A stretch of 64,000 nucleotides of DNA from Hexactinellida sp. DTS-2022 (taxonomy: Eukaryota; Porifera; Hexactinellida), in NCBI GenBank assembly GCA_028753945.1, contig JAPNXP010000004.1, positions 2,852,001-2,916,000 on the forward strand. Reading direction: 5' to 3'. Position 1 is the first letter of the stretch. Every line of letters starts with the position of its first letter. Under the pieces are notes generated by a model. It saw only the letters and a program-made list of their open reading frames with translations. It was not told where the DNA came from and did no database searches. Positions 28,180 to 39,590 of the stretch are shown in pieces. Made by a program: the position numbers and the translations under genes.

Positions 28180-29898
28180 ATCACGATTATCACTATCTTC
28201 CAAATACATCAACGTGAGTTCAACTAGTATTTTCCTAGAAGGTCCACTTACAAGCTTCGCCATCAGCTCTTTATTGTTTTCGATGGCACTAAAGGTCTTC
28301 CATATAACAAATATGGAATTCAAAACTGGCTCAGATGGATATTTAATTCGCCACGGTCCGTTAGCTGCATAAGTTTATACTAGGAGTCCAGGTCTAAATC
28401 AAGGAGAAATTCTTTATCAACTGTTAGCATATGTACAGACATGACACGGTTTTGTTTGTTTCAGGTACTGATGGACAGTATAGCCTGCAATAAAGGCTAA
28501 TGATTGAAGAAACTGTGAACCACAATCAATTGTTGATAAATCATTAATCGCATCAAGAAATGGCTCCAAATTGAACTCATCATCAGTAGTGGAATACGCT
28601 ATACGTAGAAGAAATGACTTAACAAATGACTGAATACATAGATTGAAAGGAAGTGTCTTGTTGGTCAGCAAATATGTTTGATTATGCTAGAAAGTTTAAG
28701 TCGACGCTCGGTTCAAGGATTTGAAGTTAGGAGATGTGATAATTAGAACCCGACATCATACGGTATAAACAGTAGCGTAGCCAGCTTTTTTATTCGGGGG
28801 GGGGGGGGGCCAATGTAGTTTCAAATTCTAGCATAGTTAGTCTCATTAGTTACTAGAAGCTATAGATATAATTGTAACTAATCATCAAAATATTTCGGGG
28901 GGGCCATGGCCCCTTGGCCCCCCCCCTGGCTACGCCACTGGGTATAGACCGAAATGGTCCAAGGGATTCGTCTGTAGAAAGGAGGACAAGACAACAGATA
29001 TGTAATTCCACAAGATTGAGTCAAATGATTGGTAATTTGTGGTAAGGTAATACAAGCATGTCTAAAGCTGGTGTATGTTGTTTACTCAGTTTGCCAAATT
29101 TTTCTGGTAAAGTTTGCCAAGCATCTAACCAAAACTACATGAGTAAAAAATAGAAATCGCTCGTCATTAAAAGTCAAAGGCTAGAGAAATTATCGTTCAA
29201 ACGTATTCCTTTAAATGGTGTGTTAAAGCAAGTTCCTGCAAAACAGATTCAATTTCTCGGATGTCACTAATTGCAGCAATGGAAACGGATATACTCTGTC
29301 TATTAAAATAGGCTGAGGTGGATAAATAAGCATTGATTTCAAGGTACAAATCTACGGAGATATTTTTTCAGCCATTTTAGCGAGAACAAACGTTATGTTG
29401 CTTTCATTACGGAACCACACCAACCAACTATTAGGTAAATAAATCAAGGTTAACTTATCTTTCAAGTCCTGTGGAGAGTTGACCACAAACTTCTCTTTCT
29501 CTTGACTCTCGGATCTCAAGCTGAGTTGTAGTGTTTGGTTCATCAATTCTTCCTCTTTTGCATCGTATGAGAAGCGATTCCGTTTGTAAGGTTTGGATGA
29601 GTAATATGCTGGGCAGCCGGGCAGTAAACTTGGTACAGCGCCTTCTTTCAGCTTTGGCTTTGCCCGCGGTACATCTCCTCTTGGGACTTGGAAAGTGTAG
29701 TCTATGTTTTCTTTCTGAAAATGGTTGATACATACATAGACCACCTTCAGGTCACCGATATCCTCGCGACGAAGAGCGCGAGCGCATGTCCAGGCATGAT
29801 TCAGGGTTGGTGGATTTTGAGGCATCTTGAACACAAGGAACATGGTCATCAGGGTTGTAGTTGCTCTTGCATCCGGGGACAGAACACGAGTTAGGCAT
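28180..29898 (-). pseudogene. Decayed THAP/P-element-like transposase
   Basis: Read on the minus strand, an ATG at 29898 opens a THAP zinc-finger start (PNSCSVPGCKSNYNP, giving the C-x4-C pair). The frame then shifts near 29845 into FKMPQNPP, a conserved W, VCINHF (the second C-x2-H pair, about 29730) and AVPSL (about 29635), all in THAP order. THAP domains bind DNA and form the N-terminus of P-element transposases. A stop at 29352 is followed in another frame by more plausible sequence to about 29190. A further segment at 28671-28417 contains FIAGYTVHQYLKQ and CHVC, and one at about 28370-28190 continues the C-terminal region. Most of the central catalytic core is missing, and a MITE sits at 28770-28940. 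The gene is non-functional. Confidence 0.7.
28770..28940. mobile_element. 171 bp hAT-type MITE (CAGTAGCGTAGCCAG ends)
   Basis: Ends CAGTAGCGTAGCCAG and CTGGCTACGCCACTG are inverted repeats. The flanks GGTATAAA (28762-28769) and GGTATAGA (28941-28948) form an 8 bp TSD with one mismatch. The inside contains G and C homopolymer runs that can pair. It interrupts the P-like element. Confidence 0.88.
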
Positions 29899-30526
29899 GA
29901 ATAGAAGCTAATATGAATAAAATACCAAAGCGAAATTAAAAGGATGAGATTTTACGTCAATAGAAGAGTTTGGAATAAAATATGATCAATAATTGTATAT
30001 ATTTCAAGAATATTTCTAATTAATGTGGTTGATTATGATTATTATTTTTGAAATTAAATATTGTGGTTGGATAAATATTACCATCTTCTCCTTCATCCTT
30101 GGTCCACATTTTCTAGGTTACTGTCAGGCCATATATAGAGTAGGCTATGTACAGAGATAATTAATTGAGATGCGTACTTAGTTAGATATAATATAATATA
30201 ATATACTACTGTATTATACAGATATTTATTCACGTTAATACGAACGCCAGCCAACAAAATCTGTTCGAATTACCCAGAATTCGGATTTACGAGTCTACTG
30301 ATAGTGTAATATCATCAATATCATATGTAGTACATATTGTATAGTACGTAAATTTAATTTTAAAAAGGATTTGACTCAAACATTAAATCAAATCCAAATC
30401 AAATCAAATAATAGTCAATCAAATCCAAATCAAATCAAATCATTTTCCTATTAAAATGCATCAAATCCATCCAAATCAAATCCAAATCAAATCAAATCCA
30501 CAACTCTGGTTAAAGATGTACTAGAC

Positions 30527-30804
30527 CAGTAGTTCTTAACCTGGGGGAAATTTCCCCCTGGGGGGAAATTTCGGGAATATGAGGGAGAAATCAATTTAGA
30601 CAAAATAAATAATAATAATAAAACCTAAATATAATAATACAACCCAAATTGATCCACTGGTGGCCGAGAAGCAGTTATCGCCAGACAGCTAATAATTTGA
30701 AATTTCAAGGCTACTTTATTCCGTATACTACAAATGGAGGGGGAAATCGGGTAGAGTGAACAGGCCAAAGGGGGAAATGACATAAAAAAGGTTAAGAACC
30801 ACTG
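30527..30804. mobile_element. 278 bp hAT-type MITE (CAGTRGTTCTTAACCT ends)
   Basis: It starts CAGTAGTTCTTAACCT and ends with the complement of CAGTGGTTCTTAACCT. The perfect 8 bp TSD TACTAGAC lies at 30519-30526 and 30805-30812. Without it, satellite B reads straight through (compare the intact text at about 31970-31990). G-rich and C-rich blocks follow each end. Confidence 0.92.
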
Positions 30805-32800
30805 TACTAGACAGTGGTCCTGAAAATGCACTTCGTTCATTTACATTCATTAAAGAGGTTTAAATGAAGAAAAAAGATTTTGTGAGCACATACAATAAAA
30901 ACACTCAAAATGTATAATTTGTGGTTTAAGATGTTCAAAACAAGAAATCCATTTTTTGTGCTGACTGTAAAAACACTCGATTTATAAATTCGTGGTTTCA
31001 AGTAAGTTGAAATCTGTTTCTTTTGAGGCTCTAAATATCATATCGTCAAAGGTGCATAATTGTGAATCTGGAAATGCACTTAGTTTATTTACATTCATTT
31101 AAGAGTTATATAACGAGAAAATCCATTTTTTGTGCTTACTGTATAACACTCGCTTTTTAAAATTAGTGCTTTAAGCACGTTGAAATCTGTTTATTTTTAT
31201 GCTCTAAATGACATCTCGTCAATGGTGTGTAAGAGTGAATCCGGATTTGCACTTCATTCATTTACATTCATTTAAGAGGTTTATTTAAACAAGAAAATGC
31301 CTATTTTGTGCAAAGACTGTAAACACTCTCAATTTTTAAAATTCGATGTTTAAGAGGTTTAAAACAAGAAAAACCATTTTTGTGCAAAGACTGGAAAACA
31401 CTCGATTTTTAAAATTAGTGGTTTAAGGAAGTTGGAAACTGTTTCTTTTGATGCTCTAAATAACACATCGTCAAAGATGTACTTTAAAGTGGTCCTGAAA
31501 ATGCACTTCGTTCATTACTTAAATTATAAATGGTTGAAATCAAGAAAATGCATTTTTGTGCAGACTGTAGAACACTCAATTTTTGAAATTTGTGGTCCAA
31601 GTGGTTTAAAACAAGAAACCATTTTTGTGTAAAGACTGTAAAACAGTCTGGATTTTTACAATTAGTGGTTTTAGAGGTTTAAAACAGGAAAATCCATTTT
31701 TTGTAAAAGACTGTAAAACACTCGATTTATAAAATTAGTGATTTAATTAAGTTGAAATCTGTTTCTTTAATGTTGTAAATATCATATGTCAAAGGTGTAT
31801 AAGTGTGAATTTGGAAATTCTCTTCGTTCATTAAGATTCATTTAAGAGGGCCAAACGAGAAAATCCATTTTTTGTGCAAAGTCTGTAAAAAGACACTCGA
31901 TTTTTAAAATTAGTGGTTTAAGGACTTGGAAATCTGTTTCTTTTAATACTATAAATGAGACATCGTCAAATATGTACTAGACAGTGGTCCTGAAAATGCA
32001 CTTCGTTCATTTACATTCATTTAAGAGGTTTAAATGAAGAAAAACCATTTTGTGAGCACATACAATAAAAACACTCAAAATGTATAATTTGTGGTTTAAA
32101 ATGTTTAAAACAAGAAAATAAATTTTTTGTGCAAAGACAGTAAAAACACTCTCGATTTATAATATTCGTGGTTTTAAGCACGTTGAAATCTGTTTCTTTT
32201 GATGCTCTAAATATAATATCGTCAAAGGAGCATAATTGTGAATCTGGAAAAGAACTTCGTTTATTTACATTCATTTAAGAGTTATATAACGAGAAAATCC
32301 ATTTTTTGTGCTTACTGTATAACACTCGATTTTTAAAATCAGTGGTTTAAGGACGTTGAAATCTGTTTATTTTTATGCTCTAAATGACATCTCGTCAATG
32401 GTGTGTAAGAGTTAATCTGGATTTGCACTTCATTCATTTACATTCATTTAGGAGGTTTATAACAAGAAAATCCATTTTTTGTGTAGATTGTAAAAACATT
32501 CTCGATTTATAAATTAGTGGTTTATAAGGACTAGGAAATCATTTCATTTTGATGCTTATAATATCATATCGTCAAAGGTGTATAAGAGTGAATCTGGAAA
32601 TGCTCTTCGTATATTAACATTCATTTAAGAGGTTTAAAACGAGAAAATCCAATTTTGGGCATACAGTATAAACACTCGATTTTTGAAATCAGTGGTTTAA
32701 GGACTTTGAAATCTGTTTCTTTTTATCATCTAAATAACATCTCGTCAATGGTGTGTAAGAGTGAATCTGGATTTGCACTTCATTCATTTACATTCATTTA

Positions 32801-33628
32801 ACTGTTACAGAGCTATATTCGATATTGATTCACTCTTTGCCAACTTATGAATAAAATAAAAACATTTGTCCAAGCATCGAACATGTTCGACCATGCTCAG
32901 AAATTCTCCAACATGTTAAACTTCTAGTTACTTCAATAAATTCTGGACTTATAATCATCATATAGGTATATATAGTATACGGGAAATAGGAATATGTACT
33001 AATACATAACCGAAATTTCGCTTAAAAAAGTTCTGTAATTTGTCATAAATTTCCAAGTACCGGAATTAGAATCCTAAAGCTACAGGAATCTTTAATTACT
33101 AAAATTGGTCGTGATCTAGGATATACTCTTTTCTTCGAAATCCAAACCATCAATTTAGCGGTTTTGTTGATGACTCATAAGTTTTATATTTATTAACACC
33201 AATTGTTATTATTCAACTCGATAATAGAACAACAATAATGTTTAGAAATAATTTGAATATTGAAGATATAATTTGGTATAATAACTGAAACTCATGGTTA
33301 ATTAACAATGTTGGTCATTTATGAACCATGGATCCAATGAAAAACCTATATTTTTTAATGATCTTAAACAATTCCATGGGACTTTCAATACTTCAGATTG
33401 ATTACTCTAATATCTAAAAATGGTAATTAAGAGAAAACGAATTTTTCCGAAAACATTCCCAACTAAACAATTTGTAATAATTTCTAAACAGATTATCCTT
33501 AACGTAAACAATATAATTACCTGTTTGACGAAATCATATTTGGAAAGATTCGTTGAAACAAGTTTTCATCTCTTAAGAAAAAAGCAACTGTTTCCAGAAA
33601 TGGAGACATCCACAACAAGAACAAACAT
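32801..33628. other. AT-rich spacer, no gene seen
   Basis: Low-complexity AT-rich DNA between satellite B and the next MITE. An open frame at 33420-33674 of 84 codons has biased AT-rich composition and no recognisable motif, so I do not call it a gene. Confidence 0.6.
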
Positions 33629-34416
33629 CAGTGGCGCCCAAGTATCGAAAATGTCGGGATGTAGACTCACTTGATTTGAGCTAATATTTAATAGGAATAT
33701 ATAACAGTATTACCACAATTCTCTATAATGAAAATTTAAATTAGACATCAATAGTTTAAAATAGCCTAATAAGGAATCCAATACTAGTCAATATAATTGT
33801 AGCTATTTACTCTATTTGGCGCAAGTTCTATTATAGTGCAAGTTTAACTCTACTCTATTATTAGAAGTGACTATGCCGCACAGAATTTACGATATCGATT
33901 GAATTCTTTTTTTCTATATATTTTCAAATAATAACTCGATTTTAGCAGAATTTTGGCGTTATATAATTATTAACTCTATAACTTTGTATTAATTAAAGTT
34001 TAAAATCGACACGGCATAATCACAAGAACAACTGATAAGGATCATTTTTGAGGCATTGTTTATTTTCTCTACGACTTAATACTTTTTGAGATATGCTAAG
34101 GTATACAAAGGTCACTTCCAGGAAATCTTGGGGAATTTCTTTTTTACAAAATGACTGCGATTTTGACCTTTAGATACGTCAAAAAGGTTTTAAAAAATGT
34201 CCTAATCAAATTTTTCTTTCGGATTTGGATAGATAACATCTTAAAGTGTATTTTGAAATGGTAATAGATTAAATGTTGCTTTTAGTTTGATTTCCTGAAA
34301 TCGACCATTCTATCTCAAATCTCCTTAATTGTCTTTGTAAGTAAGCGCAGATTTCCTCCATCCTACAATTTCTCGGGATGGAAAACCATCCCAGAATGGC
34401 AAGTTGGGCGCCTATG
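33629..34416. mobile_element. 788 bp TIR element (CAGTGGCGCCCAA / CATAGGCGCCCAA ends)
   Basis: The left end CAGTGGCGCCCAAGTATCG and the complement of the right end, CATAGGCGCCCAACTTGCC, match over about 13 bases. GGGATG stretches follow at both ends. AACAT flanks both sides (33624-33628 and 34417-34421), a possible 5 bp TSD. No coding region. Probably a hAT-like non-autonomous element. Confidence 0.6.
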
Positions 34417-34488
34417 AACATACGTTGGACCTTGAGATATCTGGAAGAAATTACTTTGAATAACAGAGTTAAATCTCTCAGTCTTAAA

Positions 34489-35109
34489 TTATAGCTGATG
34501 TTTATTATGCTCAGCCCGCTTCTTAGGATCCTTCAATCTCTTTGTAATGTCCCGTAATTGATTTTCTTTGTGCTGAGATAGAAAATCGGGATCTTCACAA
34601 TCTTCAATGAAACGTTCAAGACGAGCCTCATTCTCAGTCTTACAAAACTCTGAGTCATCAGATCGTCTCTTCTTGATAGCAACTCGATTTCTATCTTTTC
34701 TAGCCCGATACCCTATTCTCTTACGAGACTTAGGGATAGAGATACCTTTCTCAGGAGTCATTGGGACATCAGAACACTGGCTAGACAAATCGATGTCGTT
34801 TAGAGTTACAACTTGAGACGATATCGGAGTTTGCTGGACCGTTTGAGAAGAGAACAGAAACACAGCTGACTGGGAAGATTCTTCTATTTCCATAGAACAA
34901 ATATCCTCCTACGTTGTTGAACCAGGCCTAGGATTTATTTGAATCCCACCGATTATCAATAAGGCGCTTATGGTATTAGCCTGTAGGCGGGTAGAGAATA
35001 AAATGTCGATACATATGATAGACTTTTTGATGATACACTGGGATAGTGGAGACCTAGCACTCCCATCCCAGCCACTTATTCTTGCTCTATAGAGCTCGAT
35101 TGATATCAT
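34489..35109 (-). pseudogene. Unknown ORF with 2A-like motif, one in-frame TAG
   Basis: Two minus-strand frames, 35109-34909 and 34893-34489, are in the same phase and separated by a single TAG codon (34911-34909). The upstream part ends ALLIIGGIQINPRPGSTT. This resembles the LL-x-GD-x-x-x-NPGP peptides (2A-like) found near the start of several transposon and non-LTR retrotransposon proteins, although the core here is NPRPG. The downstream part is 134 residues, hydrophilic, Ser-rich at first, then basic (PKSRKRIGYRARKDRNR) and highly charged to the end. I do not recognise the family. It is probably the N-terminal fragment of a mobile-element protein; a host protein exon is less likely. Confidence 0.4.
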
Positions 35110-35400
35110 ATCTAATTAATAAGTCAAAAATATAAAGCGAAATATAGAAGACATCTACAGTAAATACAGAAGTGAAAAATAAAGTTTTTACTATATTTTA
35201 CTATATTTGCATATTATTTTACATTAAAATAGATTTCGAAATTTCGGTAGTTTAAACTTAATTAATATACATAAATTCTAGTTATACCAGTAAATATTGA
35301 GAACGAATAGTGATAAAGAAAAAGAAAGTGTATTAATAATAGAATAGGAAAATATTACCTTCAAAAATAGCAGTTTATCACAATAATTCAAAACATGGAA

Positions 35401-35553
35401 GCATTATACGATTATACCTTATACGTTCGGGGAGCGTATAATGGACCTTATATACGTTAAAATCGTTATACGTCGTATGATACGTATGATGGCATTATAC
35501 GTTCACCTATCGTATAATGGTACCATATATACGTTATACGTTACGTATAATGC
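35401..35553. repeat. Dense ATACG/CGTAT palindromic block
   Basis: GCATTATACG opens and its complement CGTATAATGC closes a block of about 153 bp packed with TTATACGTT, CGTATAAT and TATACG words in both orientations. It can fold on itself. It may be a tiny MITE, but I could not see a target duplication. Confidence 0.5.
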
Positions 35554-35765
35554 AACTATGATTCAAAAGATAAAGTCAAAAAGAATAAGTCAAATAATGA
35601 GAAAGATAGAAATTAGTTAATTTATACATTTTGAAATAGACAAAATCCATATATGATATAGAATAGAAACCTGTAAGTATAGATGTTTCAATAAATATAA
35701 CTATCGAAAAGTGAAATGAAACAATAGAAAACATTGAACAATTTGAATCAATATCATTATTACTA

Positions 35766-36733
35766 CAGTCAAACCTCTCTATAGTGAACACCCTCGGGAC
35801 CGGAATCTTTGTTCATTATAGCGAGGTGTTCATTAATCAGAGGTTACATTGGGATAGTATAACAATGAAATTTATTAAGCCGATGATTTAAAACATTCTA
35901 CTAAGGAGAACCTCGTTATTATCCGCAATTTATTATATCCACTTTAAGTATGGAATGTTAACTGTGTATTTCGCTTTTAATTAATCTTATTTAAATAATC
36001 AGTTAGTTTTGACTGCCTTTGACATGTTCCTTCAAATATTAACTCTTTGATTGCTGATTCAGCTTTCATTACAGCTCCAAACACCTGACTGTCGTACTTA
36101 CTGAATGCCTTGATTACAACTAACCACTGCCAAATAAGAATGACTAGATAAGAATGACTCGCAATGACTAGACAATCTAACTCTCTTCATTTGTGGATTA
36201 CAGTTTTCTTTGCAAGCCATTTTGATTTCCTGTTTCTTCTTAAGGATATTATTTACGGCTCCCACAGATATGCCAAATCGATTAGCCACATCACGCTGGC
36301 GGCTATGGGTTGAGGCAAATTATACTACATTGAGCTTTTCGGATATTGTAAGATTTTTCCTTTTCAGTGACATTACGTCTAGATGAATAAATAAACCTGA
36401 CTTGATAGAGTAATTCAAAATTACGTAGTACGTAATATACCCATTGATAACTTATGAGTAGTCTATGACATACATCTTTTCACGATTTATATATAACACC
36501 GATTATTATGTATTCAGAAACCTGACCCATGTTCACTAATTAGAGGTTCATTCTAATTGAGATACATAGGAAGTGTTCACATAAGGTGTTCACTATTCAC
36601 AATATAGAGGTGTTCATTAAAGAGAGGTTCATATTAAGATTATTTGATAGGGAAATATTTGGGACCGGAATATAGTGTTCACTATTTGGAGGCGTTCACT
36701 AATGAGAGGTGTTCACTATTGGAGGTTTGACTG
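35766..36733. mobile_element. 968 bp Tigger/pogo-type element, TA TSD
   Basis: It starts CAGTCAAACCTC and ends with the complement GAGGTTTGACTG, flanked by TA (35764-35765 and 36734-36735). Subterminal text repeats GTGTTCACTA and related GTTCAC/GTGAAC words. The length and the transposase remnant show it is an internally deleted member of the pogo/Tigger group of Tc1/mariner elements. Confidence 0.88.
36098..36373 (-). pseudogene. Tigger-like transposase N-terminus (CENP-B-type HTH)
   Basis: On the minus strand from ATG 36373: LKRKNLTISEKLNVV, then an in-frame stop, then SRQRDVANRFGISVGAVNN, ILKKKQEIK and NPQMKRVRL. This is the psq/CENP-B N-terminal helix-turn-helix of Tigger and jerky-like transposases, which binds the TIR. 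After about 40 more residues the frame leaves the family. The DDE catalytic domain is absent, so this is a dead remnant inside the 968 bp element. Confidence 0.8.
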
Positions 36734-37188
36734 TAGTTAAAACAATGAAATAGAAGCCAGCTCGAATTCACAAGTTAAATCAATATAATGATCGCAAATT
36801 GAAACAATGGTGAAAGATTTATCAAGTTAAATCAATAAATTTATTACAAGTTGAAACAATTGAAATTGATTTAACAGTTTACTGAATCTGAAGTGTGAGG
36901 AAAAAGAGGAGATTGGCACCCCAATAATGGCACAAACCCTGGCCAAACTGAAAATTTGTGATTTACCAAAGGTGTAGAATTTAATTCACTATCCAAATAT
37001 GTAAATTTAGCAAGCTCACTATTTGTTATTTAATGTTAAGCCATAATTAGATTAAATAGGTGTTAAGAAATTTGAATCAAAATCGTAACTCCAGGTGCAA
37101 ATTAGACGGTCACTCCGCACCTACATGCCATGTTTCAGCCCATGATGTAAAAAGGTGTGCCCAAGACACCGTCTACGGAGAAAAGTAC

Positions 37189-37314
37189 AAAAAAATCCAA
37201 AATTGCAGCCTATGCTGACGCATGTTCCTTTGGTGGCACTATATTATGTTGGTGGTTTACTGATAGTGCCTCCAAAGGAACATGCTGTGGGCACAGCCGC
37301 AATTTTGGATTTTC
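37189..37314. repeat. Hairpin in unit 1 (about 52 bp arms)
   Basis: The left arm AAAATCCAAAATTGCAG ... GGTGGCACTAT pairs with the right arm ATAGTGCCTCCAAAGGAAC ... CAATTTTGGATTTT across a loop of about 20 bases, with a few mismatches. Confidence 0.8.
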
Positions 37315-38024
37315 GCCAAGTCATCAACGCATCAAGGTGTCGAGAACCATTTGTCAATTGGTCCGAGTCACAAGGAACGATAGATAAATTTGAAGTTTGT
37401 TTCTATCATAAACCATCTTGAGTTTAATGCCATTCATTCATTCATTATGTATTGATAATAGAGTATATTATTATTTATTTATTTTAGCAATGTTATCCAC
37501 GGTGAGTTGAGTAAACTCAGTAAAGTCAACAAATTCCATATATTATTTTATTTTATTAATCCATTGTATAGTAATACTACAAATTAGTCTACAATTAAAT
37601 AGAAACCAACTGGAATATATAAGTTAAATCAATATATTTATCGCAAGTTGAAACAATAGAGTAAGTTTTAAAAAGTTAAATCAATATACTAATTATATTC
37701 AACAGTTTTACAGAAATTGAAGTGTGAGTAAACAAAGAATTCAACCCCCGTTTCTGGCAGAAATTAAACCCATTTTTTTGTAATTTCTTGTCTCATCAGA
37801 CGCAGAATTATAAGATGAATCCAATAGTGAAATATAAACTGGGGTTTAGTAAAACATCTTTTGAGTTATGGACCAGACAAATTTTGAAAGGTATAAAAGA
37901 TGTGTCAAAAGATGTGTTAATCAAAAATCGTAACCCCAGGTGCAAATTAGACGGTCCATCCGCACCTACATGCCAAGTTTTAGCCGACCAACTATAAAGC
38001 TCAGCCCAGGGCACCGTCTACGGA

Positions 38025-38160
38025 GAAAAAAAAATCCAAAATTGCAGGCTGTGCCGACGCATGTTCCTTTGGTGGCACTATATTTTGTTGGTTGTTTATT
38101 TATAGTGCCTCCAAAAGAACATGCTGTCGGCGCAGGCTGCAATTTTGGATTTTTTTTTCG
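38025..38160. repeat. Hairpin in unit 2
   Basis: The same foldback as in unit 1, with arms containing CATGTTCCTTTGGTGGCACTA and its complement. It is flanked by an A-run and a T-run that extend the pairing. Confidence 0.8.
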
Positions 38161-39461
38161 CCATGTCATCATCACTATGAAGGTGTTAAATTATTTCAAA
38201 AAGGTGTTACAGAAGGCATCGACCCTTAGAGTGGTGGAAGTTTCCATTTAGTTCATATAATTTTAGAGATATTCAAGTTTGAGTAGAATATAATAGCTGA
38301 TGACTCAGCATTTTTTATGTGTGTGTTGGGTCATCACCCAACATCAACTAACCCATTTTAAATATCGAATTAACAAAATTGTAAAAATACAATTTTTGAC
38401 GATGTCATAATCACCTCAAGGTGTCAAGACCCACTTGTATAGGTGGTACCTGGCATAAGGACCAATTGATAAATTGAAAGTTTGTTTCTATCTTGTATCA
38501 TCTCTGAGATTAATGAAATTTATCTAATTAGTATAAATATTTAATTTATTTATTTATTATTTAACACCATTATTATATACAGCAAAATAAATTAAGTTCA
38601 ATTATTTGCAATTATTATTAATTTAAATTGAATTTCACTATAATATTTGAATTCCACGCACTCGATAACCCCAATAATCTATTTGGAACCGTCTATAAGT
38701 TAAATACAAAATGAATTAATTAGAATTAATTAAGTCAGTCATTAATTGTGCAAGAATATTCTCGCAGAAATAAATATAATCACTTAATCTGTCGTTGTTG
38801 TGGAATGTAAAATCTTAACGGTTCTATCATAAACCATCTTTAGTTTAATGCCATTCATTCATTATGTATTGATAATAAAATTATATTATTAGTTATTTAT
38901 TTTAGCAATGTTATCCATGGTTGGTTGAGTTGAGTCAACAAATTCCTTATATTATATTATTTAATTTAATCAATTGTATAGTAATACTAAAATTAAATAG
39001 AAGCCAGCTGGAATTTATAAGTTAAATCAATATAATTATCGCAAGTTGAATCACTAGAGTAGGATTTAACAAGTTAAATCAATATAATTATTACAAGTTG
39101 AAACAATAGAATTAGATTTAACACTTTACTGAAATTGAAGTGTCAGTAAACAAAGAAATTTCAACCCCCATTTATGGCAGAAATTGACCCCTTTATTGAA
39201 AAATTTCTTCTCCCATCAGACGCAGAATTTTATGGTGAATCCAAATGTGAAATAAAATTTTGGGGTTTAGTAAAACATTTTTTGAGTTATGGACCAGACA
39301 AATTTTGAAAGGTGTTAAAGATGTGTCAAAAATTTGTTAATACAAAATCGTAACCCCAGGTGCAAATTAGACGTCGACTCCGAATCTACATGCCAAGTTT
39401 CAGCCCTCTATGTATACAGGTGTGGCCAGGGCACCTGCTACGGAGAAATAATAATAATAAT

Positions 39462-39590
39462 AAAAAATCCTAAATTTCAGCCTGTGCCGACGGATGTTCC
39501 TTTGGTGGCACTATATTTTGTTTGTGGTTTTTGATAGTGCCTCCAAAGGAACATGCTGTCGGCACAGGCTGAAATTTAGGATTTTTTTTT
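39462..39590. repeat. Hairpin in unit 4 (about 53 bp arms)
   Basis: The arms AAAAAATCCTAAATTTCAG ... GGTGGCACTAT (39462-39514) and ATAGTGCCTCCAAAGGAAC ... TTTAGGATTTTTT (39534-39590) pair with very few mismatches across a loop of about 19 bases. An identical copy lies 854 bp downstream (40316-40444). Confidence 0.88.

Larger units (their letters stand above)
27629..30149 (-). mobile_element. P-element-like transposon, 31 bp perfect TIRs
   Basis: Bases 27629-27659 (starting CATAGCCTACTC) are perfectly repeated in inverted form at 30119-30149. TACAGAG flanks both sides (27622-27628 and 30150-30156). The 2521 bp interior holds broken THAP/P-type transposase segments on the minus strand. Drosophila P elements also have 31 bp terminal repeats and 8 bp duplications; here 7 bp are seen. 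The alternative is that the inverted repeat is a subterminal part of the surrounding element. Confidence 0.65.
27468..30508. mobile_element. 3041 bp CAGAG-TIR element with 8 bp TSD, carrying a nested P-like element
   Basis: The ends are CAGAGTTGTGGATTTGATT and its complement at 30508, flanked by the perfect 8 bp direct repeat GTTAAAGA (27460-27467 and 30509-30516). An 8 bp TSD and a CAG end fit the hAT superfamily; P elements also make 8 bp TSDs. Subterminal runs of a CAAATC/CCAAATC motif lie at about 27500-27615 and 30387-30500 in the same orientation. Removing 27629-30156 leaves about 510 bp of AAATC-rich DNA with no coding capacity, so the outer element is probably a MITE that received the inner element. 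Confidence 0.82.
27362..32800. repeat. Satellite B: about 170-180 bp units with about 76 bp short units
   Basis: Landmarks CCATTTTTTGTGCAAAGACTG, CACTCGATTTTTAAAATTAG, GAAATCTGTTTCTTTTGATG, CATATCGTCAAAG and TTCATTTACATTCATTTAAG recur in order. Successive CCATTTT landmarks are about 167-180 bp apart, with several intervals of about 75-78 bp where only the first half of the unit is present. The array exists at 27362-27467, 30509-30526 and 30813-32800. The intervening DNA is inserted mobile elements whose target duplications show that the satellite was continuous. No gene is visible. Confidence 0.92.

Noticed and set aside
29531-29894. Plus-strand frames of 65 and 68 codons opposite the THAP segment
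   Set aside because: They are antisense shadows of the THAP/P-like coding sequence.
37155-38251. Open frames across the hairpins of the 854 bp units (MCPRHRLRRK and similar)
   Set aside because: They read through the inverted repeat on both strands and change frame between units. The conserved feature is the hairpin.
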